Shown: positions 1-5,820, numbered from the stretch's first letter. The stretch is DNA of 6,921 nucleotides from an uncultured Helicobacteraceae bacterium (GCA_903903705.1 CAIUZU010000044.1:1-6921); one strand, 5' to 3'. The notes: generated by a model not told the origin, from the sequence alone. Numbers and translations are program-made.

Positions 1-1
1 C

Positions 2-1243
2 AAATTCAAGTTCTTTATCGCTTGTTCTGTCATTTACATAGATCTCGCCGTCAATTTCAGGCGCCCAGATAAGCTCTTTTGCGCTTAAAAGATACTCATG
101 CTCTTCGCTCTCGCCGTCAATTACGATTTTGACTTCTTTTCCTATCTCATTTTTAAGTGATTTTTCCATACATTTAGAGGCAATTTTGCCTAAAATCTCG
201 GCTCTTTTATTGATAACTTTTGCTGGAATTTTCTCGCTCATCTCATGCGCAGGAGTTGTCTCTTCATCTGAATATGCAAATACATTTATGCGGTCAAATC
301 CGAAATTTGCGGCAAATTCACACATTTCGTCAAACATCTCTTGGCTCTCCTGCGGATGTCCGACAATAAAACTGGTTCGCACAAAAGAGTTAGGAAGCGC
401 TCTCATAAACTCTAAAAGTTCAAGCGTCTGCTTTTTACCGAAACCTCTCTTCATCAGTTTTAACATATCATCGTTAATGTGCTGAATCGGCATATCAAAA
501 TAGTTGTGAAAAATATTGCTTTTTGCTATGTTTTTTAGCAGTGCGATAGTAGTCGTTGATGGGTAAAGATAGAGGATTCTCGCACTTTTGACACCCTCAA
601 TAAGTTCTATTCTTTGGATTAAAAGGCTAAGCCCGTCTTTTACATTTTGGTCTCGTAAAAACGAAGAGCTGTCTTGCGATACAAATGAAAAATCCCAGTA
701 ACCTTTTGCGACAAGTCCCTCAACTTCTTTGGCTATGGAGTCAAGAGTTCTTGAGTTTAGCTTGCCTTTAAAAGAGGGGATTGCACAGAAACTGCAAGTT
801 TGGTTACACCCTTCAGAGAGTTTTATGTAAGCATGATAAGTAGAACCCGTTACAACTCTTTCTGCTCCGTCGATGAGATAAACGGCTTCAGAAAATCTGC
901 TCTTTTTCTCCACCAAAAGCTCATCTATCTTGTCATAGTCGCCCACACCCGTAAAGATATCAACCTCAGGCATATCTTTGGCCAACTCCTCTTTGTACCT
1001 CTCACTCAGACATCCTGCCATGACTAAAACAGAGTCTTCTTTTCTAGTGTCATGAAGATTTAAAACAGTGTTTATAGATTCCTGTTTTGCCGCATCAATG
1101 AATCCACATGTGTTTACGATGATAACATCCGCCTCTTCTTGGTTGTCGGTAAGCGTGAAGTTTTGAAGTTTGCCCATCATAACTTCCGTGTCGACTAGAT
1201 TTTTTGTGCATCCCAAAGATACGATATGAAGTTTATTGCCCAT
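2..1243 (-). CDS. rimO: Ribosomal protein S12 methylthiotransferase RimO (C-terminus cut by window edge)
   Basis: Radical-SAM enzyme that adds a methylthio group to the beta-carbon of a conserved aspartate of ribosomal protein S12 (about residue 89 in E. coli), acting in the cytoplasm. My translation of the minus strand gives 414 codons. The N-terminal MTTase domain carries three cluster-binding cysteines, C12 (in [12 protein letters not shown]), C46 (in NTCGFID) and C78 (in AGCLSER). The radical-SAM CxxxCxxC motif is C146/C150/C153 ([13 protein letters not shown]). Further on are SQDSS, LYLYPST, DMPIQH, a VGHPGE motif, and the start of a C-terminal TRAM domain from about residue 350. The SLGC..N.VD.E start and the IQH.N..MLK.M.RG block favour RimO over MiaB. 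Family members are about 440 residues, so roughly 25 residues lie beyond position 1. The ATG at 1243-1241 is chosen because the conserved N-terminus begins there; the upstream AGTGG is only a weak ribosome binding site. It is divergent from the five-gene operon. Confidence 0.96.
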   Translation of the reverse strand, partial: MGNKLHIVSLGCTKNLVDTEVMMGKLQNFTLTDNQEEADVIIVNTCGFIDAAKQESINTVLNLHDTRKEDSVLVMAGCLSERYKEELAKDMPEVDIFTGVGDYDKIDELLVEKKSRFSEAVYLIDGAERVVTGSTYHAYIKLSEGCNQTCSFCAIPSFKGKLNSRTLDSIAKEVEGLVAKGYWDFSFVSQDSSSFLRDQNVKDGLSLLIQRIELIEGVKSARILYLYPSTTTIALLKNIAKSNIFHNYFDMPIQHINDDMLKLMKRGFGKKQTLELLEFMRALPNSFVRTSFIVGHPQESQEMFDEMCEFAANFGFDRINVFAYSDEETTPAHEMSEKIPAKVINKRAEILGKIASKCMEKSLKNEIGKEVKIVIDGESEEHEYLLSAKELIWAPEIDGEIYVNDRTSDKELEF

Positions 1244-1268
1244 TTATGCCACTTTTTATTTTTTTGCT

Positions 1269-1274
1269 ATTATA
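1269..1274 (-). promoter_or_regulatory. Probable rimO promoter -10 box
   Basis: Read on the minus strand this is a perfect TATAAT, placed so that transcription would start near 1262, about 18 bases before the rimO ATG. No good -35 box is visible (the expected place reads AAAGAA), which is normal for sigma-70 promoters in Campylobacterota. The box lies in the short gap after the helix-turn-helix remnant. Confidence 0.55.
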
Positions 1275-1296
1275 GCTAAAAGCTCAAATGTTTCTT

Positions 1297-1476
1297 TTAT
1301 GGTTTTTTAAAAAACTCGGAGATATCTACTTCAAGAACAACAGAAATTTTATATAGATGTTCAAGGTTAAAGTGTTTATTTTCAGCTAACAATTCAGCTT
1401 TTCCCAAAAAAGTTGCGTTTTGATGACCGATAGCATTGGCTGGTTTTGGTTGAAAAATCTTATTTTTCTTAAGCAT
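1297..1476 (-). pseudogene. Remnant of a Cro/CI (XRE)-type helix-turn-helix regulator
   Basis: An open frame of 59 codons (ATG at 1476-1474, TAA at 1299-1297). Residues about 20-56 resemble the second half of an XRE helix-turn-helix domain. FLGKAELLAENKHFNLEHLY sits where the recognition helix and following helix are expected. The stretch ending in ISVVLEVDISEFFKK matches the usual last helix (compare 'IAKALGVDISEFF' in the family). The first two helices are missing; the N-terminal residues (MLKKNKIFQPKPANAIGH) do not look like them. A TAG lies two codons before the ATG, and no Shine-Dalgarno sequence is visible. I therefore read it as a decayed or 5'-truncated gene, possibly once the regulator of the neighbouring operon. 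It could also be a genuine small protein. The resemblance is by eye only. Confidence 0.45.
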
Positions 1477-1486
1477 TTTCTAATAA

Positions 1487-1495
1487 GGGGGGGGG
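1487..1495. repeat. Homopolymeric G tract (9 G), possible slippage site
   Basis: Nine consecutive G in an otherwise AT-rich spacer, 37 bases before the ATG at 1533. Runs of about 8-11 G are the typical phase-variable tracts of Campylobacter and Helicobacter. This one is not inside any convincing gene. It directly follows a weak -10-like TAATAA, so if it matters it could change promoter geometry or the mRNA leader. A sequencing or assembly miscount is also possible. Confidence 0.6.
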
Positions 1496-1520
1496 TAGAC
1501 TTCTAGCTGATTTAAAAAAA

Positions 1521-1525
1521 GGAGG
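1521..1525 (+). promoter_or_regulatory. Strong Shine-Dalgarno for the first operon gene
   Basis: GGAGG within AAAGGAGGTAA, seven bases before the ATG at 1533. It is nearly a full match to the 16S rRNA 3' end and stronger than any other ribosome binding site in the window. It fixes the start of the two-helix membrane protein, because a TAA at 1530-1532 directly precedes the ATG in frame. Confidence 0.8.
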
Positions 1526-1532
1526 TAAGTAA

Positions 1533-1919
1533 ATGAGTTTATTGGAAATAGAAAATATAAAAGTTCAAAATGATACACAATTAGCGTATTATGAACACAT
1601 ATTGGAGCATTTGGCTTCTACGGAAGTTTCAATGCTGACTGATTGGCGTGATATATTATCTATAATAACGCTAACAATAGCAGTAAGTGCTATGATAATA
1701 ACATATATGCAACTTATAATATCAAATACGCAAAATATACTAGATAAGGTAATGCAATATACAAAAGTAGCTGTTATGTTTATTTTAACTGCAGTAATAT
1801 TTTATGCAGTATATGGTCAATGGAGTATTTATAAGACAGAAAAAAATATTCCATTAGTAAAAGAAAAAGTAATAAATGCTATAGAATGTTATAAAAAATC
1901 AAAAGGAGAGAGTAAATGA
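1533..1919 (+). CDS. Small two-helix membrane protein of unknown function
   Basis: A 128-residue protein that I do not recognise. The N-terminal ~38 residues are polar and could form a helix (ENIKVQNDTQLAYYEHILEH). Two hydrophobic segments follow, about residues 41-63 (from DILSIITLTIAVS) and 78-97 (KVAVMFILTAVIFYAVYGQW). A lysine-rich tail then runs to the end, with one cysteine near residue 119. Two helices with polar ends suggest an inner-membrane protein with both termini on the same side, probably cytoplasmic. The gene is very AT-rich, with many ATA and AAA codons. Its end overlaps the next gene by four bases (ATGA at 1916-1919), so translation is probably coupled. The start is supported by the strong ribosome binding site. 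Being first in the operon, it could anchor or sense for the exported proteins encoded downstream, but nothing in the sequence shows this. Confidence 0.8.
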   Translation: MSLLEIENIKVQNDTQLAYYEHILEHLASTEVSMLTDWRDILSIITLTIAVSAMIITYMQLIISNTQNILDKVMQYTKVAVMFILTAVIFYAVYGQWSIYKTEKNIPLVKEKVINAIECYKKSKGESK

Positions 1920-2707
1920 AAAAAATTATTCTCTCAACTTTCGTCGCTTCTAGTTTTTTGTTTGCTACGGACTATACCAACTCTATCGGTATGGTCTTCA
2001 AAGAGATACCCTCAGGAAGCTTTATGATGGGAACGGTTGTATCGAGTATCGCAAACTGCCCCAAAGATAAACCTTTTACAGCCCCAAATGAATATGATGA
2101 ATGCGTAAGCAGTCGCACAGGGAGTGTAAGGAAAGATGAAACCCCTGCCCATTCTGTCACTGTTGCAAGTTTTTACATGAGTGAAACCGAAGTAACCCAA
2201 GGACAATGGTATGAGATAATGGGCGATAATCCTGCCAAATTTAAAACAGGTAACCCAAATATGCCCGTAGAAACGGTAAGCTGGGATGATGCACAAAAGT
2301 TTATCAGCCGTCTTAACCAAAAAGAGGGCGGCAACAAATACCGCCTCCCGACGGAGGAAGAGTGGGAGTACGCCGCGAGAGCGGGGACGACGACCAAATG
2401 GTACTGCGGAAATAGTGAGAGTTGTGTAAACTCCATAGCAGTCTATGGTACAGACTCTCCTAAACCGGTCAAATCTAAAAAGCCAAATGCCTTTGGTCTT
2501 TATGATATGAGTGGAAATGTCTGGGAATGGACAGGCAGCTGCTGGAAATCGGATTATAACTCAAGGCAAGATTGCGGTAGATACTCCAATCGGGGCGGCA
2601 GCTGGTTCAGTCTTGCGGACGGCACCCGTTCGGCGTATCGTGACTACGGCTTTACGCCGGACGACCCTATGTACAATGTAGGCTTTCGACTCCTTAGAAT
2701 GAAATAA
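1916..2707 (+). CDS. Exported FGE-sulfatase/SUMF1-fold protein lacking catalytic cysteines
   Basis: A 263-residue protein with a signal peptide (residues 1 to ~17, MKKIILSTFVASSFLFA), so probably periplasmic or surface-exposed. From about residue 22 the FGE-sulfatase domain is clear: GMVFKEIPSGSFMMG (25-39), ETPAHSVTVASFYMSETEVT (75-94), VSWDDAQKFISRLN, YRLPTEEEWEYAARAGT (142-158), NAFGLYDMSGNVWEW (191-205), NRGGSW (225-230), and VGFRLLR at the end. In true formylglycine-generating enzymes two copper-binding cysteines follow RGGS. By spacing they correspond here to S232 and T237, so sulfatase activation is unlikely. Six other cysteines fall in close pairs (48/63, 164/170, 209/220), consistent with disulfides in an exported protein. 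The fold is related to C-type lectins and is often used for binding. Residues 226-261 resemble diversity-generating retroelement targets. The gene overlaps the upstream gene by four bases; GGAGAG lies just before the ATG. Conserved motifs are GC-rich, unlike the flanking genes. Confidence 0.92.
   Translation: MKKIILSTFVASSFLFATDYTNSIGMVFKEIPSGSFMMGTVVSSIANCPKDKPFTAPNEYDECVSSRTGSVRKDETPAHSVTVASFYMSETEVTQGQWYEIMGDNPAKFKTGNPNMPVETVSWDDAQKFISRLNQKEGGNKYRLPTEEEWEYAARAGTTTKWYCGNSESCVNSIAVYGTDSPKPVKSKKPNAFGLYDMSGNVWEWTGSCWKSDYNSRQDCGRYSNRGGSWFSLADGTRSAYRDYGFTPDDPMYNVGFRLLRMK
2591..2698 (+). other. Candidate variable region at the C-terminus of the FGE-fold protein
   Basis: This segment encodes residues 226-261. 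The fixed frame of residues (RGGSW, A, TRSA, R, PD, NVGFRLLR) matches that of retroelement-diversified FGE/C-type-lectin proteins, in which the positions in between are asparagine codons (AAY) in the template. Here the in-between codons are ttc agt ctt, gac ggc, tat, gac tac ggc ttt and tac aat. All end in C or T, as expected if adenines of AAY codons had been replaced. The segment is also GC-rich for this genome. The amino acids found (F, S, D, G, Y, N) mostly have NNY codons anyway, so this is suggestive only. No template copy or reverse transcriptase is in the window. Confidence 0.35.
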
Positions 2708-2723
2708 TTAAGAATAAAAAAAT

Positions 2724-2730
2724 AAAAGGA
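2724..2730 (+). promoter_or_regulatory. Ribosome binding site AAAAGGA of the TPR/Sel1 gene
   Basis: AAAAGGA eight bases before the ATG at 2739, in a 31-base A-rich gap that separates the FGE-fold gene from the TPR/Sel1 gene. No terminator or promoter is visible in the gap, which supports read-through from the upstream genes. Confidence 0.65.
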
Positions 2731-2738
2731 AAAAATAA

Positions 2739-3287
2739 ATGAAAAAATGGATAAGTGTAGCATTGGCTACTTTTTGTACGGCGAGTTTTGTGGAGGCTGC
2801 ATCAAATCCAACATATGTGCAATTTATAGCTTGTTCAATAGGCCAAGACCCTCAGCAATGTATAAAATCAGCAGATATGCTATTAGAGATGAGTAAAAAA
2901 ATTACAAAAAATTCTTTATTGCGATGTGAGTTTTATGAAAGGAATGAAGAAGAATGTAAGCTAATTCCAGATAAGTATCAACAAACTGATAAAGAGTTTT
3001 TCAATGAACAAATAGCTTTTTCATATTCTAATGCAGGGATTATATATAATAGAAATAATGAATATAAAAAAGCTGTTGATATGTTTAAAAAAGCAATAAA
3101 GTATAATCCAAATTATGATTTGGCAAATTCTAATTTAGGAGTTAATTATTTTATTGGTGAAGGCATTGCAATGGATAAATTTAAAGCTTATGAACATTGG
3201 CATATTTCTGCAAAGCAAGGAAATGAAGGAGCTCAAAAAAATTTAGACATACTTTGCAAAGAAAGCCCTTGGGTATGTAAAAAATAA
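2739..3287 (+). CDS. Exported TPR/Sel1-like repeat protein
   Basis: A 182-residue protein with a signal peptide (residues 1 to ~20, MKKWISVALATFCTASFVEA), so probably periplasmic. An unassigned cysteine-containing region (about 25-85) is followed by a TPR-like unit (about 93-126: YSNAGIIYNRNNEYKKAVDM, FKKAIKYNPNY). A Sel1-like repeat comes next (about 129-166: NLGVNYFIGEGIAMDKFKAY, then HWHISAKQGNEGAQ). Cysteines pair by proximity: 32/41, 63/73 and 173/180. Proteins of this kind, such as the Helicobacter cysteine-rich Hcp family, are usually protein-binding scaffolds, but this one lacks the regular Hcp cysteine spacing and is short. The gene is markedly AT-rich compared with the FGE-fold gene before it. 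It lies 31 bases after that gene and 18 bases before the first barrel gene. A likely role is as a periplasmic adaptor for the neighbouring exported proteins; the partner is unknown. Confidence 0.85.
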   Translation: MKKWISVALATFCTASFVEAASNPTYVQFIACSIGQDPQQCIKSADMLLEMSKKITKNSLLRCEFYERNEEECKLIPDKYQQTDKEFFNEQIAFSYSNAGIIYNRNNEYKKAVDMFKKAIKYNPNYDLANSNLGVNYFIGEGIAMDKFKAYEHWHISAKQGNEGAQKNLDILCKESPWVCKK

Positions 3288-3305
3288 ATATAAAAAAGGC
3301 AAAAA

Positions 3306-3809
3306 ATGAAAAAACTACCAAGCTTACTTCTAGCCGCTGCTATAGCGGCTTCAACTTTGGCTGCGGATGAGCTAAGAAGCACGGTGTATATCGGTGCTGC
3401 GAGTTCTTCTATAGAAAATAAGAGTATGACAGAAGCGGTGTTTGGATTTGGCGGAGATAAGATTTATGACAGCGGATTTATCATGGGTTTTCATAGTGAG
3501 TACAGTTACGGCAGTATAGAAGCCGGGTCTTCAAATGACAAAAGCGGTGTCTCTACTATAGAAGTTGACTTAAAAGGCGGTTACTCTCCTTTTAAAAATT
3601 TCTCGGTATTTGCACTGGTAGCTGGAGCGGGGCAGTATATAGAGAGTGATGCGGCGTATGGTTTTGGGTATGGTGCAGGGATGGACTATGCACTGAGTGA
3701 GAGTATCATTTTGGATGTGAGATACAAAACTTACAGCATGAAAGATGCTCTGCTAGACTACGACTACGACAAAGCCGTTGCTTCTATAAGGTATAGGTTT
3801 AAAGGATAA
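3306..3809 (+). CDS. Small outer-membrane beta-barrel protein (likely 8-stranded)
   Basis: A 167-residue protein with a clear signal peptide (MKKLPSLLLAAAIAASTLAA, cleavage after residue 19 or 20). The mature part alternates polar and hydrophobic residues in short strands rich in Gly, Tyr and Phe: TVYIGAASSS, SGFIMGFHSEYSYGSI, STIEVDLKGGYSP, FSVFALVAGAGQYI, YGFGYGAGMDYAL, IILDVRYKTYSM, and finally KAVASIRYRFKG. Total length and strand count fit an 8-stranded OmpA-transmembrane/OmpX-like barrel. It lacks an OmpA peptidoglycan-binding domain. The C-terminus is F-K-G rather than the usual terminal aromatic residue, a small departure from the Bam signal. An AAAAAGG ribosome binding site sits six bases before the ATG, and no promoter is visible in the 18-base gap upstream. 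Its mature N-terminus shares the VYIG strand opening with the next gene. Ligand and function are not evident. Confidence 0.82.
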   Translation: MKKLPSLLLAAAIAASTLAADELRSTVYIGAASSSIENKSMTEAVFGFGGDKIYDSGFIMGFHSEYSYGSIEAGSSNDKSGVSTIEVDLKGGYSPFKNFSVFALVAGAGQYIESDAAYGFGYGAGMDYALSESIILDVRYKTYSMKDALLDYDYDKAVASIRYRFKG

Positions 3810-3815
3810 AAGATT

Positions 3816-4553
3816 ATGAAAAAACTATCTATCATAGCAATAATAGCTTTGGCGGTTAATGCTCAAGCAATTGATAATACACCTTTTTTTACTAAACATA
3901 AATTAGAGGAATCTAAAAATATAGATAATAGTGATAAAAATAGTAATGTTTATATCGGGATTTCCAGAACAACTTTTTCTACGAGTGACATAAAAGTTTT
4001 AAGTGCTCAACCTGCAAAAGAGATTGTAGGAGAAGGCGGTTCTGAGATAGATTTAAGAATAGGTTTGGCTTCTTCAAGAAAAAGCGATAAATCAGAAGTA
4101 GCAAAAATTTATTTATATGCTTGGAGTAATCCCGACAGAAATAGTGAAGTCGGTTTTGGCGGCGGCGGTGAGTACATCGCCACTCCGTTTGAATCTATAA
4201 AAGGACTACAGTTTTTGATCGGCGGACAAGTAGGTTACGGTTGGCAGGGAGTTAAAGGCGATACTACTAGAATATCAACAAGTGCGAACAAACTCTCTTA
4301 TGTAACCGATACTATCAACATGAACCCGACTGACATAACTTATACTGAAGATTCTTATGTAATAAGGGTAGATCTTACTTTAGGTTCAACTTATCAAGTT
4401 ACTAATAATTTATCGCTTGATTTGGCTTATGTATATCAATACAGTAACTATCAAGTAGAATACAGAACAGTTGAAAGAAGCAGTATCTTAAATACGATAA
4501 CTTTTGGTCACGATAGTCATGGTTTAAAAGTTGGGCTTAACTATAAGTTTTAA
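3816..4553 (+). CDS. Outer-membrane beta-barrel protein
   Basis: A 245-residue protein with a signal peptide (residues 1 to ~18, MKKLSIIAIIALAVNAQA). A polar, Asn/Lys/Ser-rich linker (about 19-43) precedes the first strand NVYIGISRTTFS. The barrel part contains amphipathic strands such as EIDLRIGLASS, AKIYLYAWSN, EVGFGGGGEYIATP, LQFLIGGQVGYGWQG, YVIRVDLTLGSTYQV and LSLDLAYVYQYSNYQVEYR. It ends with HGLKVGLNYKF, and the terminal Phe is the classic outer-membrane insertion signature. Size and strand count suggest about 8-10 strands with a long loop around residues 150-180. The gene starts six bases after the preceding barrel gene, and its AAAGGA ribosome binding site (3801-3806) lies inside that gene's last codons. 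It is the last gene of the operon; 54 bases separate it from the flavoprotein gene, which has its own -10 box. No characterised relative is recognised. Confidence 0.82.
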   Translation: MKKLSIIAIIALAVNAQAIDNTPFFTKHKLEESKNIDNSDKNSNVYIGISRTTFSTSDIKVLSAQPAKEIVGEGGSEIDLRIGLASSRKSDKSEVAKIYLYAWSNPDRNSEVGFGGGGEYIATPFESIKGLQFLIGGQVGYGWQGVKGDTTRISTSANKLSYVTDTINMNPTDITYTEDSYVIRVDLTLGSTYQVTNNLSLDLAYVYQYSNYQVEYRTVERSSILNTITFGHDSHGLKVGLNYKF

Positions 4554-4595
4554 GAGTTCAAATAGACCATAGCCTACTTTTTTGCAGCCCTTGGG

Positions 4596-4601
4596 TATAA
4601 T
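4596..4601 (+). promoter_or_regulatory. -10 box giving a probably leaderless flavoprotein mRNA
   Basis: A perfect TATAAT ends six bases before the ATG at 4608. With the usual spacing of seven positions from the last T to the transcription start, transcription begins at the A of the ATG. No Shine-Dalgarno sequence is present before this ATG, which fits a leaderless transcript. No good -35 box is visible; a T-run lies upstream at 4578-4583. Confidence 0.6.
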
Positions 4602-4607
4602 TCCATC

Positions 4608-5762
4608 ATGAAAATATATGATGTTTTAATACTCGGAGCAGGTGCAAGCGGACTTATGTGCGCTTCACATTTAGATAAAAAGTTGAGTGTTGCTATTGTG
4701 GATGTCAATGGCAAAATCGCTCAAAAACTCAAAATCTCCGGCGGCTCGAAGTGCAATATCACAAATGTAGAAGTAAGTCAAAACAACTATGACGGTGATA
4801 GCGAATTTATATCCGCTGTTTTAGACAACTTCTCTAAAGAAGATCTTTTAAACTACTTATATATAAATGGGGTAGAACCTGTTATCCGCAAAAATCGTTA
4901 CTACTTTTGCAAAGACTCTTCTGAAGAGATTATAAATATCTTTAGAAAAAATATCTCTCATGTAGAGATGTTTTTAAACAGAGATATTGTAGAGGTTAAA
5001 AAAAGTGATGATTTTTTTGAAGTAAAAACTCTAAAAGAGGTTTTAATAGCAAAGAGAGTCGTAGTCGCAACAGGCGGAAAAAGCTATAAAGAGTTGGGTG
5101 CAAGCGATATCGGACTTGTCATTGCAAAGAGTTTTGGCATAAAAGTAAAAGAGTTTACCCCCGCGCTTGTTGGACTTACCGTTCAAAAAGAGCAGTTTTG
5201 GATGAAAGAGTTAAGTGGACTTAGCTGCCTTGTAACTGTAAAAGTAGATGATAAAATCTTAAAAGAGGAGCTTCTTTTTGCCCACAAAGGGATAAGTGGT
5301 CCTGCGGTTCTCTCCGCATCGCTCTATTGGCAAAAAGGAAATATAGCGATAGATTTTCTACCTGAGTGCAATATTTTAGAACTCATTAAAGATAGCAAAA
5401 AACTTTTAAGTTCCGTAATTCCACTTCCAAAAAGATTATCAAAAGCTATTTTAGAAGCACTACAAGTAGAAGATATAGAGTGTAAAAAAATCAGTAATGA
5501 TATTAAAGAGAAGCTAGTGCGTATTCACGCTTACGAGTTCGCACCGGCAGGAAATTTCGGTTTTAGCAAAGCCGAAGTCTCTCGCGGCGGAGTCATAACG
5601 AACGAATTAAATCCATACACAATGGAAGCTTTGGATGTGAAAAATCTATATTTTATAGGTGAAGTCGTTGATGTGACTGGTGAGCTCGGCGGATACAATT
5701 TTCAGTGGGCATTTAGCAGCGGATATGTATGTGCGAAAGGGATAAACGGCGGACAATCGTAA
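4608..5762 (+). CDS. FAD-dependent oxidoreductase of the HI0933/YhiN/BaiN family
   Basis: A 384-residue cytoplasmic flavoprotein. The FAD-binding Rossmann motif GAGASGLMCA is at residues 10-19, with a typical acidic strand end at D32. The family signature KISGGSKCNITN follows (42-53; usually ISGGGRCN.TN). ATGG is at 154-157, then FTPALVGL and LFAHKGISGPAVLSASLYW. Near the C-terminus are SRGGVITNELNPYTMEA and GEVVDVTGELGGYNFQWA (351-368), with the flavin-contacting GGYN. Length is close to the ~400 residues usual for the family. The cellular substrate is uncertain: gut clostridial BaiN was proposed to act on bile acids, which is not a plausible role here, and E. coli YhiN is uncharacterised as far as I know. 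The ATG at 4608 is chosen because the Rossmann strand begins three residues later and the next in-frame Met (M17) is inside the motif. It appears to be transcribed separately from the barrel genes. Confidence 0.93.
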   Translation: MKIYDVLILGAGASGLMCASHLDKKLSVAIVDVNGKIAQKLKISGGSKCNITNVEVSQNNYDGDSEFISAVLDNFSKEDLLNYLYINGVEPVIRKNRYYFCKDSSEEIINIFRKNISHVEMFLNRDIVEVKKSDDFFEVKTLKEVLIAKRVVVATGGKSYKELGASDIGLVIAKSFGIKVKEFTPALVGLTVQKEQFWMKELSGLSCLVTVKVDDKILKEELLFAHKGISGPAVLSASLYWQKGNIAIDFLPECNILELIKDSKKLLSSVIPLPKRLSKAILEALQVEDIECKKISNDIKEKLVRIHAYEFAPAGNFGFSKAEVSRGGVITNELNPYTMEALDVKNLYFIGEVVDVTGELGGYNFQWAFSSGYVCAKGINGGQS

Positions 5763-5814
5763 ATTGTTTTGTTGAAAGTTTGAATTTTATTTAAAAATCG
5801 ATATATTAAGATTA

Positions 5815-5820
5815 TATAAT
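5815..5820 (+). promoter_or_regulatory. -10 box for the sensor gene
   Basis: A perfect TATAAT in an AT-rich 87-base gap, 29 bases before the GTG at 5850, would start transcription near 5827. The expected -35 position (around 5792-5797) holds only A/T sequence, as is common in Campylobacterota. A 10-base palindrome (AAAAGCTTTT, 5827-5836) falls at the predicted mRNA 5' end next to the ribosome binding site. Confidence 0.6.

Larger units (their letters stand above)
1244..1532. other. Intergenic spacer between divergent rimO and the envelope operon
   Basis: This 289-base stretch lies between two divergent transcription units. It contains the rimO -10 box, the helix-turn-helix remnant on the minus strand, a nine-G run and the strong ribosome binding site of the next gene. 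I see no tRNA, riboswitch or clear stem-loop terminator in it. No convincing -10/-35 pair for the plus-strand operon can be picked. TAATAA at 1481-1486, directly before the G-run, is the best -10-like sequence, and a TTGAAA at 1450-1455 is too far away to pair with it. Confidence 0.6.

Noticed and set aside
129..1027. Plus-strand open frames opposite rimO (129-485 and 800-1027)
   Set aside because: They lie entirely antisense to a well-conserved rimO frame, lack ribosome binding sites, and encode no recognisable motif.
1477..1560. G tract as a frame switch restoring a full helix-turn-helix gene on the minus strand
   Set aside because: A TAG lies between the C-run and the ATG in the helix-turn-helix frame, so changing the tract length cannot join an upstream frame to it. 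The upstream sequence also does not encode the missing helices.
1972..2436. Minus-strand open frames opposite the FGE-fold gene
   Set aside because: They are shadows of the FGE-sulfatase coding sequence; the plus-strand frame holds all the family motifs.
4554..4595. Rho-independent terminator after the last barrel gene
   Set aside because: A T-run is present at 4578-4583, but no stable GC-containing stem precedes it; the possible pairings are only three bases long.
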